From Nocardia suismassiliense (lineage in GTDB: Bacteria > Actinomycetota > Actinomycetes > Mycobacteriales > Mycobacteriaceae): 64,000 bases of DNA. The translations under genes and the position numbers were made by a program. Location of the stretch: positions 24,664-88,663 of the forward strand of contig NZ_LT985363.1 in the NCBI RefSeq assembly GCF_900269665.1, in the 5' to 3' direction. The notes under the pieces are model-generated. The model had not been told where the DNA came from. It did no database searches and saw nothing but the letters and a program-made list of their open reading frames with translations. Shown in pieces: positions 8,659 to 16,990 of the stretch (its first letter is position 1; every line of letters starts with the position of its first letter).

Positions 8659-10056
8659 ATGACCCGCGAAATCCTCATCAGACCGCTCGACTCGACCCCA
8701 GGCATGCGCGCGGTAGCTGGCTATGACTATGACAATCGCACCTTCTATGCCCTGCTCACCCATTGCCCGGACGAATCGGGCAGGGAGCGGCGACTCATCG
8801 ATACCGGCCGCGGCTACGAAGCCTCCCCCCACGCCGCTGATGTGATCGCCGCGATCAACGAGCACATGGCCACCGATCCCGCGCTCATCACGCTGCTCTA
8901 CGAATTTCCCTCTCAACCTCCCTATTCCGGTCCCGCTTGCGATTTGAACGCACTCGTTCGTGCCCGCGCTCGCGCTCCCGAGGGTGCCTACACCAGCACA
9001 TTCCCCATGGACTGGCATCGTCAACTCGAAATCGACTGGCGCCAGTCAAGTGCCGCGCGAGCCTTCGACGAACAACGCATGCGTGCCGCGGCTGGGGCTG
9101 ACCCGCAGGGCCCGGCCCGCGAGTTCGTGAACAAGATGTTCATCCAGATCGCCGCCGCGAATCACGCCCGCTACTACTCCTATCACCAAGACGCCGCAGA
9201 GTTGTGTAGTGCGTTGAAAGACAACCAGATTCGCGTCGCGCTGGAGGCAAATGCCGACGAGCTGTCAACCGCTGAGTTCTGGCATCGGACCGCGCCGGTG
9301 CTTACCGGTGAGGCTCGCGCGCAGGCGTTGTTCTACATCGGGCTCTACGCCTCCGAGGCAGGACACCACGGCCACGCCGAGCAAGCATTTCGCGTGGCCA
9401 TCGCGAACGCCGACCACGAGCTGGCCTCGATGCTGCTGGCCAGCCCCCGGCGAGAACGCAGTGCGATTGTCGCCGACTTTATCCGGTACGGCCGACAGAC
9501 AGCCGCTCAGCTCGGCTGCGAGCTCGGCGTGGCGGTACCCGCGGGCACCAATATGCACTCATTCGCCTCCGGCTATCTCGCCAATAGCCTCGACGCCGGG
9601 CACCGCATCGTTCTACGTCGGCGCGCGGTCCCCATCGAGGGCGTCCAGCCGCAGCACAGGCAATACGTGGCGGTTCGAGACCCCGGCGGTGAGGTCAGTG
9701 CCTGCTTGGTCCGGTATCGGCGCGAGCGCGACTTCAACAGCCAGCAGTCACGGATATGGATCAGCTACCAATTCGAGTCCGCGAAGACGAGCGTCGATCA
9801 TGTCCCCCGCGAGGTACTCAACGCACTGACACACACGACTGACCCGCAGAAACTCGTGTGGCGTGCGCTCGCCAACGCTGAGCTCGCCGGACAACGAACT
9901 GACGAACCGATGGACCTCGACGCCATCAGCGCCGCAGCGACATGCCAACCCTGCGCCGCCAGCATGCACCGGACCGAGTCGATCACCTCCCTACCGTCCG
10001 ATCCCGCACCGGCGGCGACGGTCAACGAAGCCGCCGACGTGGCGACAACGCCGTAA
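8659..10056 (+). CDS. Hypothetical protein (465 aa)
   Basis: Not recognised. It is predicted soluble, without signal peptide or membrane helix. An N-terminal beta-rich region (1-110) is followed by a helical region. Residues around 210-270 (YIGLYASEAGHHGHAEQAFRVA and neighbours) look like one or two TPR-type helical hairpins. The C-terminal 40 residues are Ala/Thr/Pro-rich and probably disordered. ATG at 8659 is chosen over an upstream in-frame ATG at 8611 because the extra residues are low-complexity and Arg-rich. Same strand as the genes at 6351 and 10108, with 88- and 51-base gaps, so one transcription unit is likely. Confidence 0.75.
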   Translation: MTREILIRPLDSTPGMRAVAGYDYDNRTFYALLTHCPDESGRERRLIDTGRGYEASPHAADVIAAINEHMATDPALITLLYEFPSQPPYSGPACDLNALVRARARAPEGAYTSTFPMDWHRQLEIDWRQSSAARAFDEQRMRAAAGADPQGPAREFVNKMFIQIAAANHARYYSYHQDAAELCSALKDNQIRVALEANADELSTAEFWHRTAPVLTGEARAQALFYIGLYASEAGHHGHAEQAFRVAIANADHELASMLLASPRRERSAIVADFIRYGRQTAAQLGCELGVAVPAGTNMHSFASGYLANSLDAGHRIVLRRRAVPIEGVQPQHRQYVAVRDPGGEVSACLVRYRRERDFNSQQSRIWISYQFESAKTSVDHVPREVLNALTHTTDPQKLVWRALANAELAGQRTDEPMDLDAISAAATCQPCAASMHRTESITSLPSDPAPAATVNEAADVATTP

Positions 10057-10107
10057 CCCAACGAATTCGGCGCAGCAGCAGGCACCGCACCAGAACGGAA
10101 TCCGAGG

Positions 10108-11337
10108 ATGACCAGCCCTGATCACGATCCCACCAGCGCACCAACCTCATGGGACAACGTGCAGCCCGGCGATTGGATAGCGACGGGATGGGGAGCCCGC
10201 CATCGAGTCCGTGAGGTCACAGACCGTTACGTCACAGTGGTATCCCATCCCTCCTCCGGCGCCGGAGGACGAGCCCTCAAGACTCAGACTGATCTGAACG
10301 CCACCGAAACACTCAAATGCCCTGCCTGCGAACGCATCACAGGCTTAGGCCCCGCGCGCAGCAGCATCACCGGGGAAGTTCGCCGAACCCCGGAAGGCTG
10401 GACCGCGGTGCGGGTCAGCGACGATTACAACCGCCGCTGGCAGTTCATCGGCACCATCCCAGCGGGACCTGGTCGATGGCACGGGACCGCGGTGGACTGG
10501 TTCATGGATCCTGCCGTTCTCACGGCCACCATTCCTGGCACTGCCGCCGCCACCGCCCTGTCGATTGGCAGTGCTGACCTCGAAGTCCCGCCCGCGACGG
10601 CGCCGACCGGTCTCGTGGCGATCCCCGCCCGGCCAGGGCGCGGATTCGCCGGCGGCGAGGTCCGTCGCACCCCAGAGGGCTGGATCGCTGTCCATATCGG
10701 CGTAGAACGCCTATCCCCCTGGGTACTAGTCGGAGACCGACCCAGCAGCGGCGAACGTCGGCACGCCTTCCGTCTCGGCTGCGCCAGCGAAAAGGTCATG
10801 GCCGACGCCGAAACCCTTGGCGCCCTTCCCCACACCCCTGCCGCCGCCGCACACCTCATAACATCGTTCGACCCGGCACTGGCTCGTGCCAACTACATCA
10901 CCGTCATCGATACCCCTGACGCTGACGTGATCGCACGCTGGCTCGATGAGCACCACAAACCCGATCGGCTGCAACGACGCGAAGGTGGACGCGACCGGTT
11001 GGCCGCCGAAATCGTCGATGAAGTGCGCACCAGCGGGTACACGATGATCTCGTGCCACGAAGCGCGCAGCGGCGAGATCGAGTACCTCACCAGCGACACC
11101 ACCCGGCTACCCAGCTGGGCGGCCCAACGCCTCCACCCTGCCGTTTTCAATCCGCCGCACGAGGTTGTATCGATCGGTGCCCCGGCAGCCGCGACCCCCC
11201 AGGACACCCTCGAGGCGCTCACCGCGGTCGTTCCACACCCCGGACCCACAATGCCGACCGACGCTGCCGACTCCGAAGTCGCAGTCGGTGAGACCATTGC
11301 TACTGCGCCAACTGTCGATACCGGCGCAGGACTTTAA
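10108..11337 (+). CDS. Hypothetical protein with internal duplication (409 aa)
   Basis: Not recognised. A segment starting GEVRRTPEGW occurs twice, near residues 92 and 190, each followed by about 40 residues with Trp-rich beta-strand character, suggesting a duplicated small domain. Before the first copy the pair CPAC (residues 71-74) could be half of a metal site. The C-terminal third is helical and then Ala/Thr-rich. Last gene of the 6351-11337 run; a hairpin follows at 11472. Confidence 0.75.
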   Translation: MTSPDHDPTSAPTSWDNVQPGDWIATGWGARHRVREVTDRYVTVVSHPSSGAGGRALKTQTDLNATETLKCPACERITGLGPARSSITGEVRRTPEGWTAVRVSDDYNRRWQFIGTIPAGPGRWHGTAVDWFMDPAVLTATIPGTAAATALSIGSADLEVPPATAPTGLVAIPARPGRGFAGGEVRRTPEGWIAVHIGVERLSPWVLVGDRPSSGERRHAFRLGCASEKVMADAETLGALPHTPAAAAHLITSFDPALARANYITVIDTPDADVIARWLDEHHKPDRLQRREGGRDRLAAEIVDEVRTSGYTMISCHEARSGEIEYLTSDTTRLPSWAAQRLHPAVFNPPHEVVSIGAPAAATPQDTLEALTAVVPHPGPTMPTDAADSEVAVGETIATAPTVDTGAGL

Positions 11338-11471
11338 CCACAACGCCAGATCGCCTCTGTCCCACAGTGGTAGGCGGTCGGGGCCGCTGGGAGCGATGGA
11401 TGTATCAGTTCGTCGGCCTGTCGATCTCTACACAGCACGTGAGGTTCGGACGCTGTCGTATGCCCTATCGT

Positions 11472-11495
11472 GCCGATGCTGGAGACAGCATCGGC
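11472..11495. terminator. Hairpin between convergent genes
   Basis: GCCGATGCTG, loop GAGA, CAGCATCGGC: a perfect 10-bp stem in the 387-base gap between the gene ending at 11337 and the oppositely oriented exonuclease gene ending at 11725. No T-run follows on either strand, as is common in actinomycetes. Probably a bidirectional terminator. Nothing else is evident in the gap. Confidence 0.55.
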
Positions 11496-11724
11496 GGGTG
11501 AGCGCGCGTTGCGTGAATCGCGTAACGCTGCACGCCACGATTCGCGCGGGCGGACGTCCTCGAAAATGGCCGTGCCCCGGGCGGCGTGCTGAGCAGAGGC
11601 GGACCCGGGGCGTACGAGATGAGGATAGCCGCAGATCCGAGATGCGTGACAGTCGGATTGAGCTGGGCGAGTGTGGATTCCGCGACCAAGCCATGAGCCT
11701 GATGGTGTAGTCAGGGGCAGGGGC

Positions 11725-12639
11725 CTACACGGTGACTGGCGCTGGATCGGGCTCTGGCTGCCTCGCGGCATCTGCTCCCGCAGCCGTCTCGGCTGGCGGC
11801 TCGGCGACGGTCACAGACGACTGCGTTTGCCGCGGAGCGGGTGTGGCAGCAGCGGCAGCCCCGAGACCTTCGAGATCGAGGGTTCGCGCGGCCGACGGAA
11901 TCAGCCAGTCCCCACCAGCGTCATCAGCAGTTCTGCGCCGCCGTGCCCGGCTGTGATGCCAGTGCTGTTGTGCCTGCACCAGTTCCGTGGTCGTCATGGC
12001 CGCAAGCCACGGCCACCGCCGCGCTTGAGCCTGGACCACTCCGATAGTGGCGACAGCATCACCGGCCGCTTGGTGAGGGTTGGGGTGGTCCACTCCGTAC
12101 CTTTGACAAGTGCTCATCAAGGACAGCGACCGTTTGCCCCCACCGCCGAGGACCACCAGCCCCTTCCTTCCTGCAATGTTGCCGACTTCGAGCTTGGTCT
12201 GGGTTTCCCGATTCCGGATACCGCGGCCTATGCGGCGCTCGACGGCGAAGCCGTCAATGACTGGACCACGTACCTCGAACCCGGGAAGGGCCGAGGCGAG
12301 AATCCCAAAGTCGAAGCGGCCGTTGAACACCGCTACTGTATAGCCCTGGGCCCAGCACTGGTACAACTCGTCAGCCACCTCTGCGGCCACCTCCTTCAGC
12401 GGCCGGCCAGACGCTGCGATCTCATCGGTAATTCCGTGTATCGATGACGCTTCGGCCGGGATCGGAATGCCGGGATTCGCAAGCCACTCCCGGATGAGGT
12501 CGCCAGTACCGCCGCGGGCCACGCACGCCGAGACCATTCGATCCGAGCCGACCCGCACCCCGGTCGTCTCCAGGTCGAAACCAGCGATCGGCCGCTGCAT
12601 CCACAGGTCACGACCCACAGGCTCGGTGCCGAAATACAT
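11725..12639 (-). CDS. DEDDh 3'-5' exonuclease (DnaQ/epsilon-like)
   Basis: A 304-residue protein with a complete exonuclease core. Exo I is FDLETTG (Asp22, Glu24), Exo II is FNGRFD (Asp110) and Exo III is HQAAGDA (His189, Asp194). This is the DnaQ-like family that removes nucleotides from DNA or RNA 3' ends using two metal ions. The C-terminal 90 residues are Ala/Pro-rich and look disordered, unlike a standard epsilon subunit. The start at 12639 is the last ATG that keeps the family N-terminus compact; upstream reading is low-complexity. It is a stand-alone accessory exonuclease in a region with other nucleic-acid enzymes. Substrate unknown. Confidence 0.88.
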   Translation of the reverse strand: MYFGTEPVGRDLWMQRPIAGFDLETTGVRVGSDRMVSACVARGGTGDLIREWLANPGIPIPAEASSIHGITDEIAASGRPLKEVAAEVADELYQCWAQGYTVAVFNGRFDFGILASALPGFEVRGPVIDGFAVERRIGRGIRNRETQTKLEVGNIAGRKGLVVLGGGGKRSLSLMSTCQRYGVDHPNPHQAAGDAVATIGVVQAQARRWPWLAAMTTTELVQAQQHWHHSRARRRRTADDAGGDWLIPSAARTLDLEGLGAAAAATPAPRQTQSSVTVAEPPAETAAGADAARQPEPDPAPVTV

Positions 12640-12742
12640 AGTGGCGCTCACCAATCCGATCGTCTTCACACCCACTGACTTTCTGCGGCTGGGCCCTGTT
12701 GCAGTGTCGTGCGATCTTGTTGTCACTGAACAGGAGAACGCA

Positions 12743-12853
12743 TTGCCGGCGCGCGGTGGCATCGATGTCTCACTGCCAGTCCGGATCACGCCGCGCCAGT
12801 CCGGGTCGCTGAAGCCGTGCACTGTTTCGATACCTGAAAGGCAGAGGCGATGA
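12743..12853 (+). CDS. Possible small ORF (36 aa) coupled to the next
   Basis: TTG start six bases after AGGAG. The stop overlaps the ATG at 12850 as ATGA. Product about 36 residues, basic, unrecognised. Supported only by the ribosome site and the coupling; it may be a leader peptide for the 12850 ORF and the NYN gene. Confidence 0.25.
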   Translation: MPARGGIDVSLPVRITPRQSGSLKPCTVSIPERQRR

Positions 12854-13053
12854 ACGACTTCGATAGCACCAACCGTCGCTGGTTTCCTGACCAGGCTGTG
12901 GCGGGCATGAGTGTTGCGGACCACGGTCGGCCTGCGGATCGGGCTGGACGAGGGCGCATTCCCAGACCTCGATCGTGTGGCCGCGGCATGGCGACCATTG
13001 GTGACCTACCAACTGTGCGAGAGCCCACCCCGGCGGCATCGACGCGGTCATAG
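12850..13053 (+). CDS. Possible small ORF (67 aa) before the NYN gene
   Basis: ATG overlapping the stop of the 12743 ORF, with a purine-rich GGCAGAGG just upstream. The product is Arg/Pro-rich from residue 25 onward and unrecognised. A different frame over 12911-13040 also reads like protein, so a frameshift within a former gene is possible. Low confidence. Confidence 0.25.
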   Translation: MNDFDSTNRRWFPDQAVAGMSVADHGRPADRAGRGRIPRPRSCGRGMATIGDLPTVREPTPAASTRS

Positions 13054-13107
13054 CGTGCAAGAAACGCCGTCGCACTATCGGCAGCGGCGCACGAGGAAGG
13101 ACATACC

Positions 13108-13956
13108 ATGGCAGCCGTTCCACGACCTCGTGCGCTACGCACCACGGTTGTCATCGACTACCAAAACGTGCACATGACCGCATACGACGTATTCAGTCGC
13201 TTCAGTCGCTCGGATCGCTTGGGGCTCTCGCGTAGCGAGACACGTATTCGACCGATTCTGTTCGCGCAAAGGCTCATCGATCGTCGCAATGAACGCCAAC
13301 GGAGCGCCGGTTTCCCGTTGGCTCGCTTAGAGCAGGTAAAGGTGTTCCGTGGGTTGCCCAGCGAGGAATTCGATGAGCGCGGCTTTCGATGTGGTCTCGC
13401 CGAGCAGCAGGCGTGGATGCGTGACGATCCGCGGGTGGAGGTCCAGTGCCGAGAACTCCGATACACCCTGCTCCGTGACCGATCCACAAAACGCGTAGGA
13501 ACCGAGGCACAGCCTCAGGTGATCGGTGCCCGCGAAAAGGGTATCGACGTGCTGTGTGCGCTGGCTGTGACCGAAGCCAGCTACGACCCGAGGGTTGACC
13601 TGATCCTCGTTGCCAGCCACGACCGCGACCTCGAGCCGGCCATCGAGTCCGTGCAGCGCAGCCGAAGGGCCTTGATCGAGGGGTTCCAATGGTGGGCCGA
13701 GACGCCGGGGCCGAAGTTGCGCAGCGAGCTGGGCACCTTTTGGGTAACCCGTCTCGATGAAAGCGACTTTCGCGCGGTCCGGGAAACTCGCGACCGGCTT
13801 ACGATGACGGACCCTGTGGCCGTCGATGGGCTCACCGAAGCTCTTGTAGGACATCAGGTTCGCGCGGACGTCAGTCCGTGCACGCGCGGCTTGTCTGCAC
13901 CTCTCCCCGCCGCTGTCGCGGAGACGGTCCACGACGCCGGTGCTGCTGTCCAATAA
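13108..13956 (+). CDS. NYN (PIN-like) domain nuclease
   Basis: A 282-residue protein of the NYN/PIN-like fold, metal-dependent ribonucleases. Visible are the N-terminal VVIDYQNVH strand with Asp17, a central EKGIDVLCALAV segment and LILVASHDRDLEPAIE, giving the acidic cluster expected of the active site. The region between about 30 and 130 carries a long insertion. The C-terminal 50 residues look non-conserved. ATG at 13108 has GAGGAAGGA upstream. No toxin/antitoxin partner is adjacent, apart from two doubtful small ORFs upstream. The target RNA is unknown; a DNA-damage, tRNA or defence role is possible. Confidence 0.85.
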   Translation: MAAVPRPRALRTTVVIDYQNVHMTAYDVFSRFSRSDRLGLSRSETRIRPILFAQRLIDRRNERQRSAGFPLARLEQVKVFRGLPSEEFDERGFRCGLAEQQAWMRDDPRVEVQCRELRYTLLRDRSTKRVGTEAQPQVIGAREKGIDVLCALAVTEASYDPRVDLILVASHDRDLEPAIESVQRSRRALIEGFQWWAETPGPKLRSELGTFWVTRLDESDFRAVRETRDRLTMTDPVAVDGLTEALVGHQVRADVSPCTRGLSAPLPAAVAETVHDAGAAVQ

Positions 13957-14312
13957 CGGATCTTGTTCACGATCGCCTGAGCGGCGCCGAGAGACCGACC
14001 TGGTCATGCCGGCCGCGCCTCGGTCGGTGATCGCGATTACATATTCCCCCACGCGGAGATCCGAAGATTACCGCAGCGCCTCACATCACGTTTTGTTTAT
14101 GGGATTGATTCCGAGATTTCTGCTAGGCTGAGCGTGCAGGGCGAACAGGCACGCGGAACGTCTTCTTACGCAGCGCTATTCGCCTCTTCGACTGTCTCCC
14201 CTCACTCGACGACCCACGGCCGCTGTCCGACCCGTCCCCGCTCCCGCTCCCGCCCTCGTCGAAGGCCGCTCTGCCCTTCTGCGAGCATCCTCAACACAGA
14301 CAAGGATCTTCT
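13957..14312. other. Intergenic region, no gene seen
   Basis: 356 bases between the NYN gene and the 14313 operon. The stretch around 14085-14125 is relatively AT-rich and contains TAGGCT (14124-14129), a possible -10 element, but no well-spaced -35 was found. It probably holds the promoter of the following three-gene unit. Confidence 0.3.
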
Positions 14313-14714
14313 ATGCCCATCGACAACCGTGACGCTGTCTTGCGCGACCCTCAAATCCTGGTACTGCCGCTGGTCGAGGCACGCGAGATTTTCGAGGCCA
14401 CCGGAAAGTCATGGCCTCCGCCGGAAGCACGGACGGCCTTTCGCGAAGTCACCGTCCGTGATCGCCGCGCAGAACCCTGGTGGGCGGGGTTGTTTCGCCA
14501 ACCTCGTGCGGTCGCCACCGTGCTGATTCAGCAGGAATGCCAGCACCCTGGTTGCCACACACCACGGGGGGACCTGTTCTGGGATGGCCCCGTACAGGTT
14601 TGGACCAATCCATGCGGGCACGTCGATCGCCCCGAGCACATGATCATAGAATCGCTGCTGCTCGAAATCGCCTACGCCAACCAGCTGCTCACCGAAGACG
14701 GCACCGCACGATGA
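14313..14714 (+). CDS. Small hypothetical protein with Cys/His pairs (133 aa)
   Basis: Not recognised. The segment CQHPGCH and the later CGHVDRPEH suggest a metal site formed by about residues 75-110. The N-terminal 60 residues are helical and contain AREIFEATGKSWPPPEART. The stop overlaps the next ATG (ATGA at 14711), so the two are translationally coupled. First gene of a three-gene unit. Confidence 0.65.
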   Translation: MPIDNRDAVLRDPQILVLPLVEAREIFEATGKSWPPPEARTAFREVTVRDRRAEPWWAGLFRQPRAVATVLIQQECQHPGCHTPRGDLFWDGPVQVWTNPCGHVDRPEHMIIESLLLEIAYANQLLTEDGTAR

Positions 14715-15898
14715 CCACGAGTGCCACCTGCGCTACCACAATCGACCCAGCAACAGACCCCACCACTGTCGCGGGCGACATGACGCCTACCACCATCGAC
14801 GCCACCACCACCACAGCCGCCGTCGCCCCGCACTGCGCGCCGACCATCCAACGCTACGAAGAAGACTCGCGATACATCAGCGCCATCTGGAATGTCGGCG
14901 GCCTCGCCCGGGACGGCCAGCAGGAGCAGATCGAGCTGTACTCCAGCTACCTGCTCGGCGACGGCTACAGCGCTGGGATCAAGCCCCGCACTCTTACCCC
15001 GGCGACCCGTCGCATGGTCTACTTCCGGCACCCGATCCTGCTCGAGCGCCGGGCCGCGCAACGCTTTCACCCGCGCACCCTGGACAATCTCCTGACCACC
15101 GCGATAGCCGAGCTACGACGGCGATTCGACCTCGGCGACACCTCAATCGTCGCCGCCTTCACCCCGACGGCGGTGCCTGGCAAGCGGGATCACCGTCTTC
15201 CGCGGGGATGGAGCATTCGCATCAAGGCCGTGATGAACGTCTACAGCCTGACGCTGCTCGATGCGGACGGCGGCGAGCGCCACTTCGTCTTCCACCCGCG
15301 CGGTCAGCAATCCGCTGAACAACAAGAGGTCACGATCCGCCGGTTCGCCGCGATCGGCGACCCGGTATTGCGTGCCCGGGCACGCGAACTCGTCGCCGAC
15401 TACCGCGACCGTGTCGCCGCCGCTCAAGCCAGCGTGGACGCGTTCAGCACGACCACCCCCGACTTCGCTGAACTCTCGCAGCACCTACGCGGCCGTCTGC
15501 CAGGAGCTGAGGTCGCCATCACCATCGACAACGACCACCTGACGGTGATTCTCACCCTGACCGCCACGGCCAGCGCAGCAGGAGCGCTCCTGACATTGGT
15601 GACGACTTGGCTCGCCGCCGATGAGCTCACCGCACAGCTGCCCGCCGGGATCACTGTCTTGCTCGGAGACGACTTCGCCCTGTCGGTCACCCTCGCTCAC
15701 CCGCACGGCGAGGCGTTCCTGAGCTGGTACCGCAGCCATCAGCCTGCTCCCGTCGATAATCTCGGACTCCTCGACCAGGCTGGCACCACCGCGCCGAAGC
15801 ATCGACGACGCAGGCAGCCACGACCAAGCCGCCCCAGTGCGCGCCGCCATGATCGGACGCGCCCGCGATCCCCGAGACCTGGGGAGCACAACCGGTGA
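14711..15898 (+). CDS. Hypothetical protein (395 aa)
   Basis: Not recognised. The Thr/Ala-rich N-terminus (1-45) looks disordered. It is followed by a mixed alpha/beta region, a helical segment (about 205-240) and a C-terminal beta-type region with a hydrophobic stretch (TATASAAGALLTLVTTWLAA) that may be a buried helix. The tail is strongly basic (Arg/Pro-rich), suggesting nucleic-acid contact. The start overlaps the previous stop and the stop overlaps the next GTG. Confidence 0.65.
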   Translation: MTTSATCATTIDPATDPTTVAGDMTPTTIDATTTTAAVAPHCAPTIQRYEEDSRYISAIWNVGGLARDGQQEQIELYSSYLLGDGYSAGIKPRTLTPATRRMVYFRHPILLERRAAQRFHPRTLDNLLTTAIAELRRRFDLGDTSIVAAFTPTAVPGKRDHRLPRGWSIRIKAVMNVYSLTLLDADGGERHFVFHPRGQQSAEQQEVTIRRFAAIGDPVLRARARELVADYRDRVAAAQASVDAFSTTTPDFAELSQHLRGRLPGAEVAITIDNDHLTVILTLTATASAAGALLTLVTTWLAADELTAQLPAGITVLLGDDFALSVTLAHPHGEAFLSWYRSHQPAPVDNLGLLDQAGTTAPKHRRRRQPRPSRPSARRHDRTRPRSPRPGEHNR

Positions 15899-16278
15899 GG
15901 CACACCTTTCGCGGAATCAGCGGGTACGCCACCTACCAGCTGAGCCTGACCTATCGCCTGAGCCTGCTCCGAAATGTCGGCGGGCACGGATTCACCATCA
16001 GCTACCGCGCCATCAGCGACAGCACCGAACACCCCCTCACCGAAGCCGACGGATTCCGCACCGCCGAACACGCCAACAGCGAAGCCCGACAACGCCTTTC
16101 CAGTGTTGTCGCCGCCGCGCACCTGGACCCCACGCGGCTCGCCACCGTGCCACCGTGTGGTCGGCGCACGACTCACCGCTCCCGATACAAGATCTACGAC
16201 GACTACCAGCGGTGGTACCTAGACACCGCCGTGTCCGGTGCAAACGGCGGGCGGCCAAACTGCCCGCGACCTAGCTGA
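15895..16278 (+). CDS. Small hypothetical protein (127 aa)
   Basis: GTG start overlapping the upstream stop (GTGA). Not recognised. The first 90 residues are beta-rich and the end is basic. Third and last member of the 14313-16278 unit, followed by a strong hairpin at 16423. Confidence 0.55.
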   Translation: MRHTFRGISGYATYQLSLTYRLSLLRNVGGHGFTISYRAISDSTEHPLTEADGFRTAEHANSEARQRLSSVVAAAHLDPTRLATVPPCGRRTTHRSRYKIYDDYQRWYLDTAVSGANGGRPNCPRPS

Positions 16279-16422
16279 TCCGGTCAATGGTGCTGAGCCG
16301 ACATCGTTGCCGCACAGAGCGCAATCGTCTGCCAGCAACGACTACGCCGCTGCGGAGGCGGCCTCTACGCCAGCCACACACGCAATGCGGCGGCTGCGGG
16401 CGGTGCCACGCTGTCGCAGTGC

Positions 16423-16467
16423 CGAGGGCCTCGTGTCGTTCAGCTCGTGAACGACACGAGGCCCTCG
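16423..16467. terminator. Perfect 20-bp stem hairpin
   Basis: CGAGGGCCTCGTGTCGTTCA, loop GCTCG, then its exact complement. A 20-bp perfect stem with a 5-base loop, 145 bases after the stop at 16278. No T-run. Most likely a strong actinomycete-type terminator isolating the 14313 unit from the 16991 gene; a recombination or protein-binding palindrome is the alternative. Confidence 0.6.
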
Positions 16468-16634
16468 AGGGTCGTCCTCTTACGAGGCGACTCTGTGGTG
16501 GAGGTCCGACGCCAATCAGACCCATATCCACCGATGTTCTCCCTGGTCTCGACTGCATGCCATTGCGTGTCTGAAAGGAGATCGACTGTGTTGCCTGGCA
16601 ACGACTGTAGACGTCATTCTCGATGGTTCCGAGC

Positions 16635-16770
16635 GTCCAACTGTCCAACTGGACACCCTGGCAACGGAGTCCCCCGCTCATTGCGGTGGAGGGTTGTGAA
16701 CGGCCTCACTCGATGTGTCCAACGGTGCCGCAGTTGGACACATCGTTAGACACCCTGTCCACGCTGTCCA
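16635..16770. repeat. Cluster of TGTCCA(AC) boxes
   Basis: The gap between 16278 and 16991 carries repeated TGTCCA boxes on both strands: GTCCAACTG at 16635-16643, the near-palindrome TGTCCAACTGGACA at 16642-16655, TGTCCAAC at 16716-16723, GTTGGACA at 16733-16740, and TGTCCA at 16756-16761 and 16765-16770. One further GTTGGACA copy is seen upstream of the 38472 gene. Iteron, partition or repressor sites are possible. No gene is seen in this gap. Confidence 0.5.
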
Positions 16771-16888
16771 TCAGCCCAGGACGCCATGCGGCCATGAACG
16801 GCCATCAGCGCGCCCCGCACCGACCTTGCCTGCCGCAGAGATCGTTGTCGGTGTCGCCTTCGTGGCAGCCAGCGCCCCGCCCCCAGTT

Positions 16889-16909
16889 GGTGTGCCCCCC
16901 GCTGGGGTG
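16889..16909 (+). promoter_or_regulatory. Leader motif shared with the paralogous gene at 6351
   Basis: GGTGTGCCCCCC followed by GCTGGGGTG, 82 bases before the ATG at 16991. CCCC-GCT-GGGG can form a tight hairpin. The same 12-mer stands before the paralogue at 6351. Confidence 0.4.
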
Positions 16910-16990
16910 CGTGGCCGTCCGGTGCAGCTCATCGCAGCGCTAGTTTCGAGCTTTGACCGATCCCTGAAACGATCGAGAGACGAGCACGGA

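Noticed and set aside
14093..14129. Promoter-like TTGTTT / TAGGCT
   Set aside because: Spacing of about 25 bases is too long for a sigma-A promoter; TTGATT at 14105 is too close.
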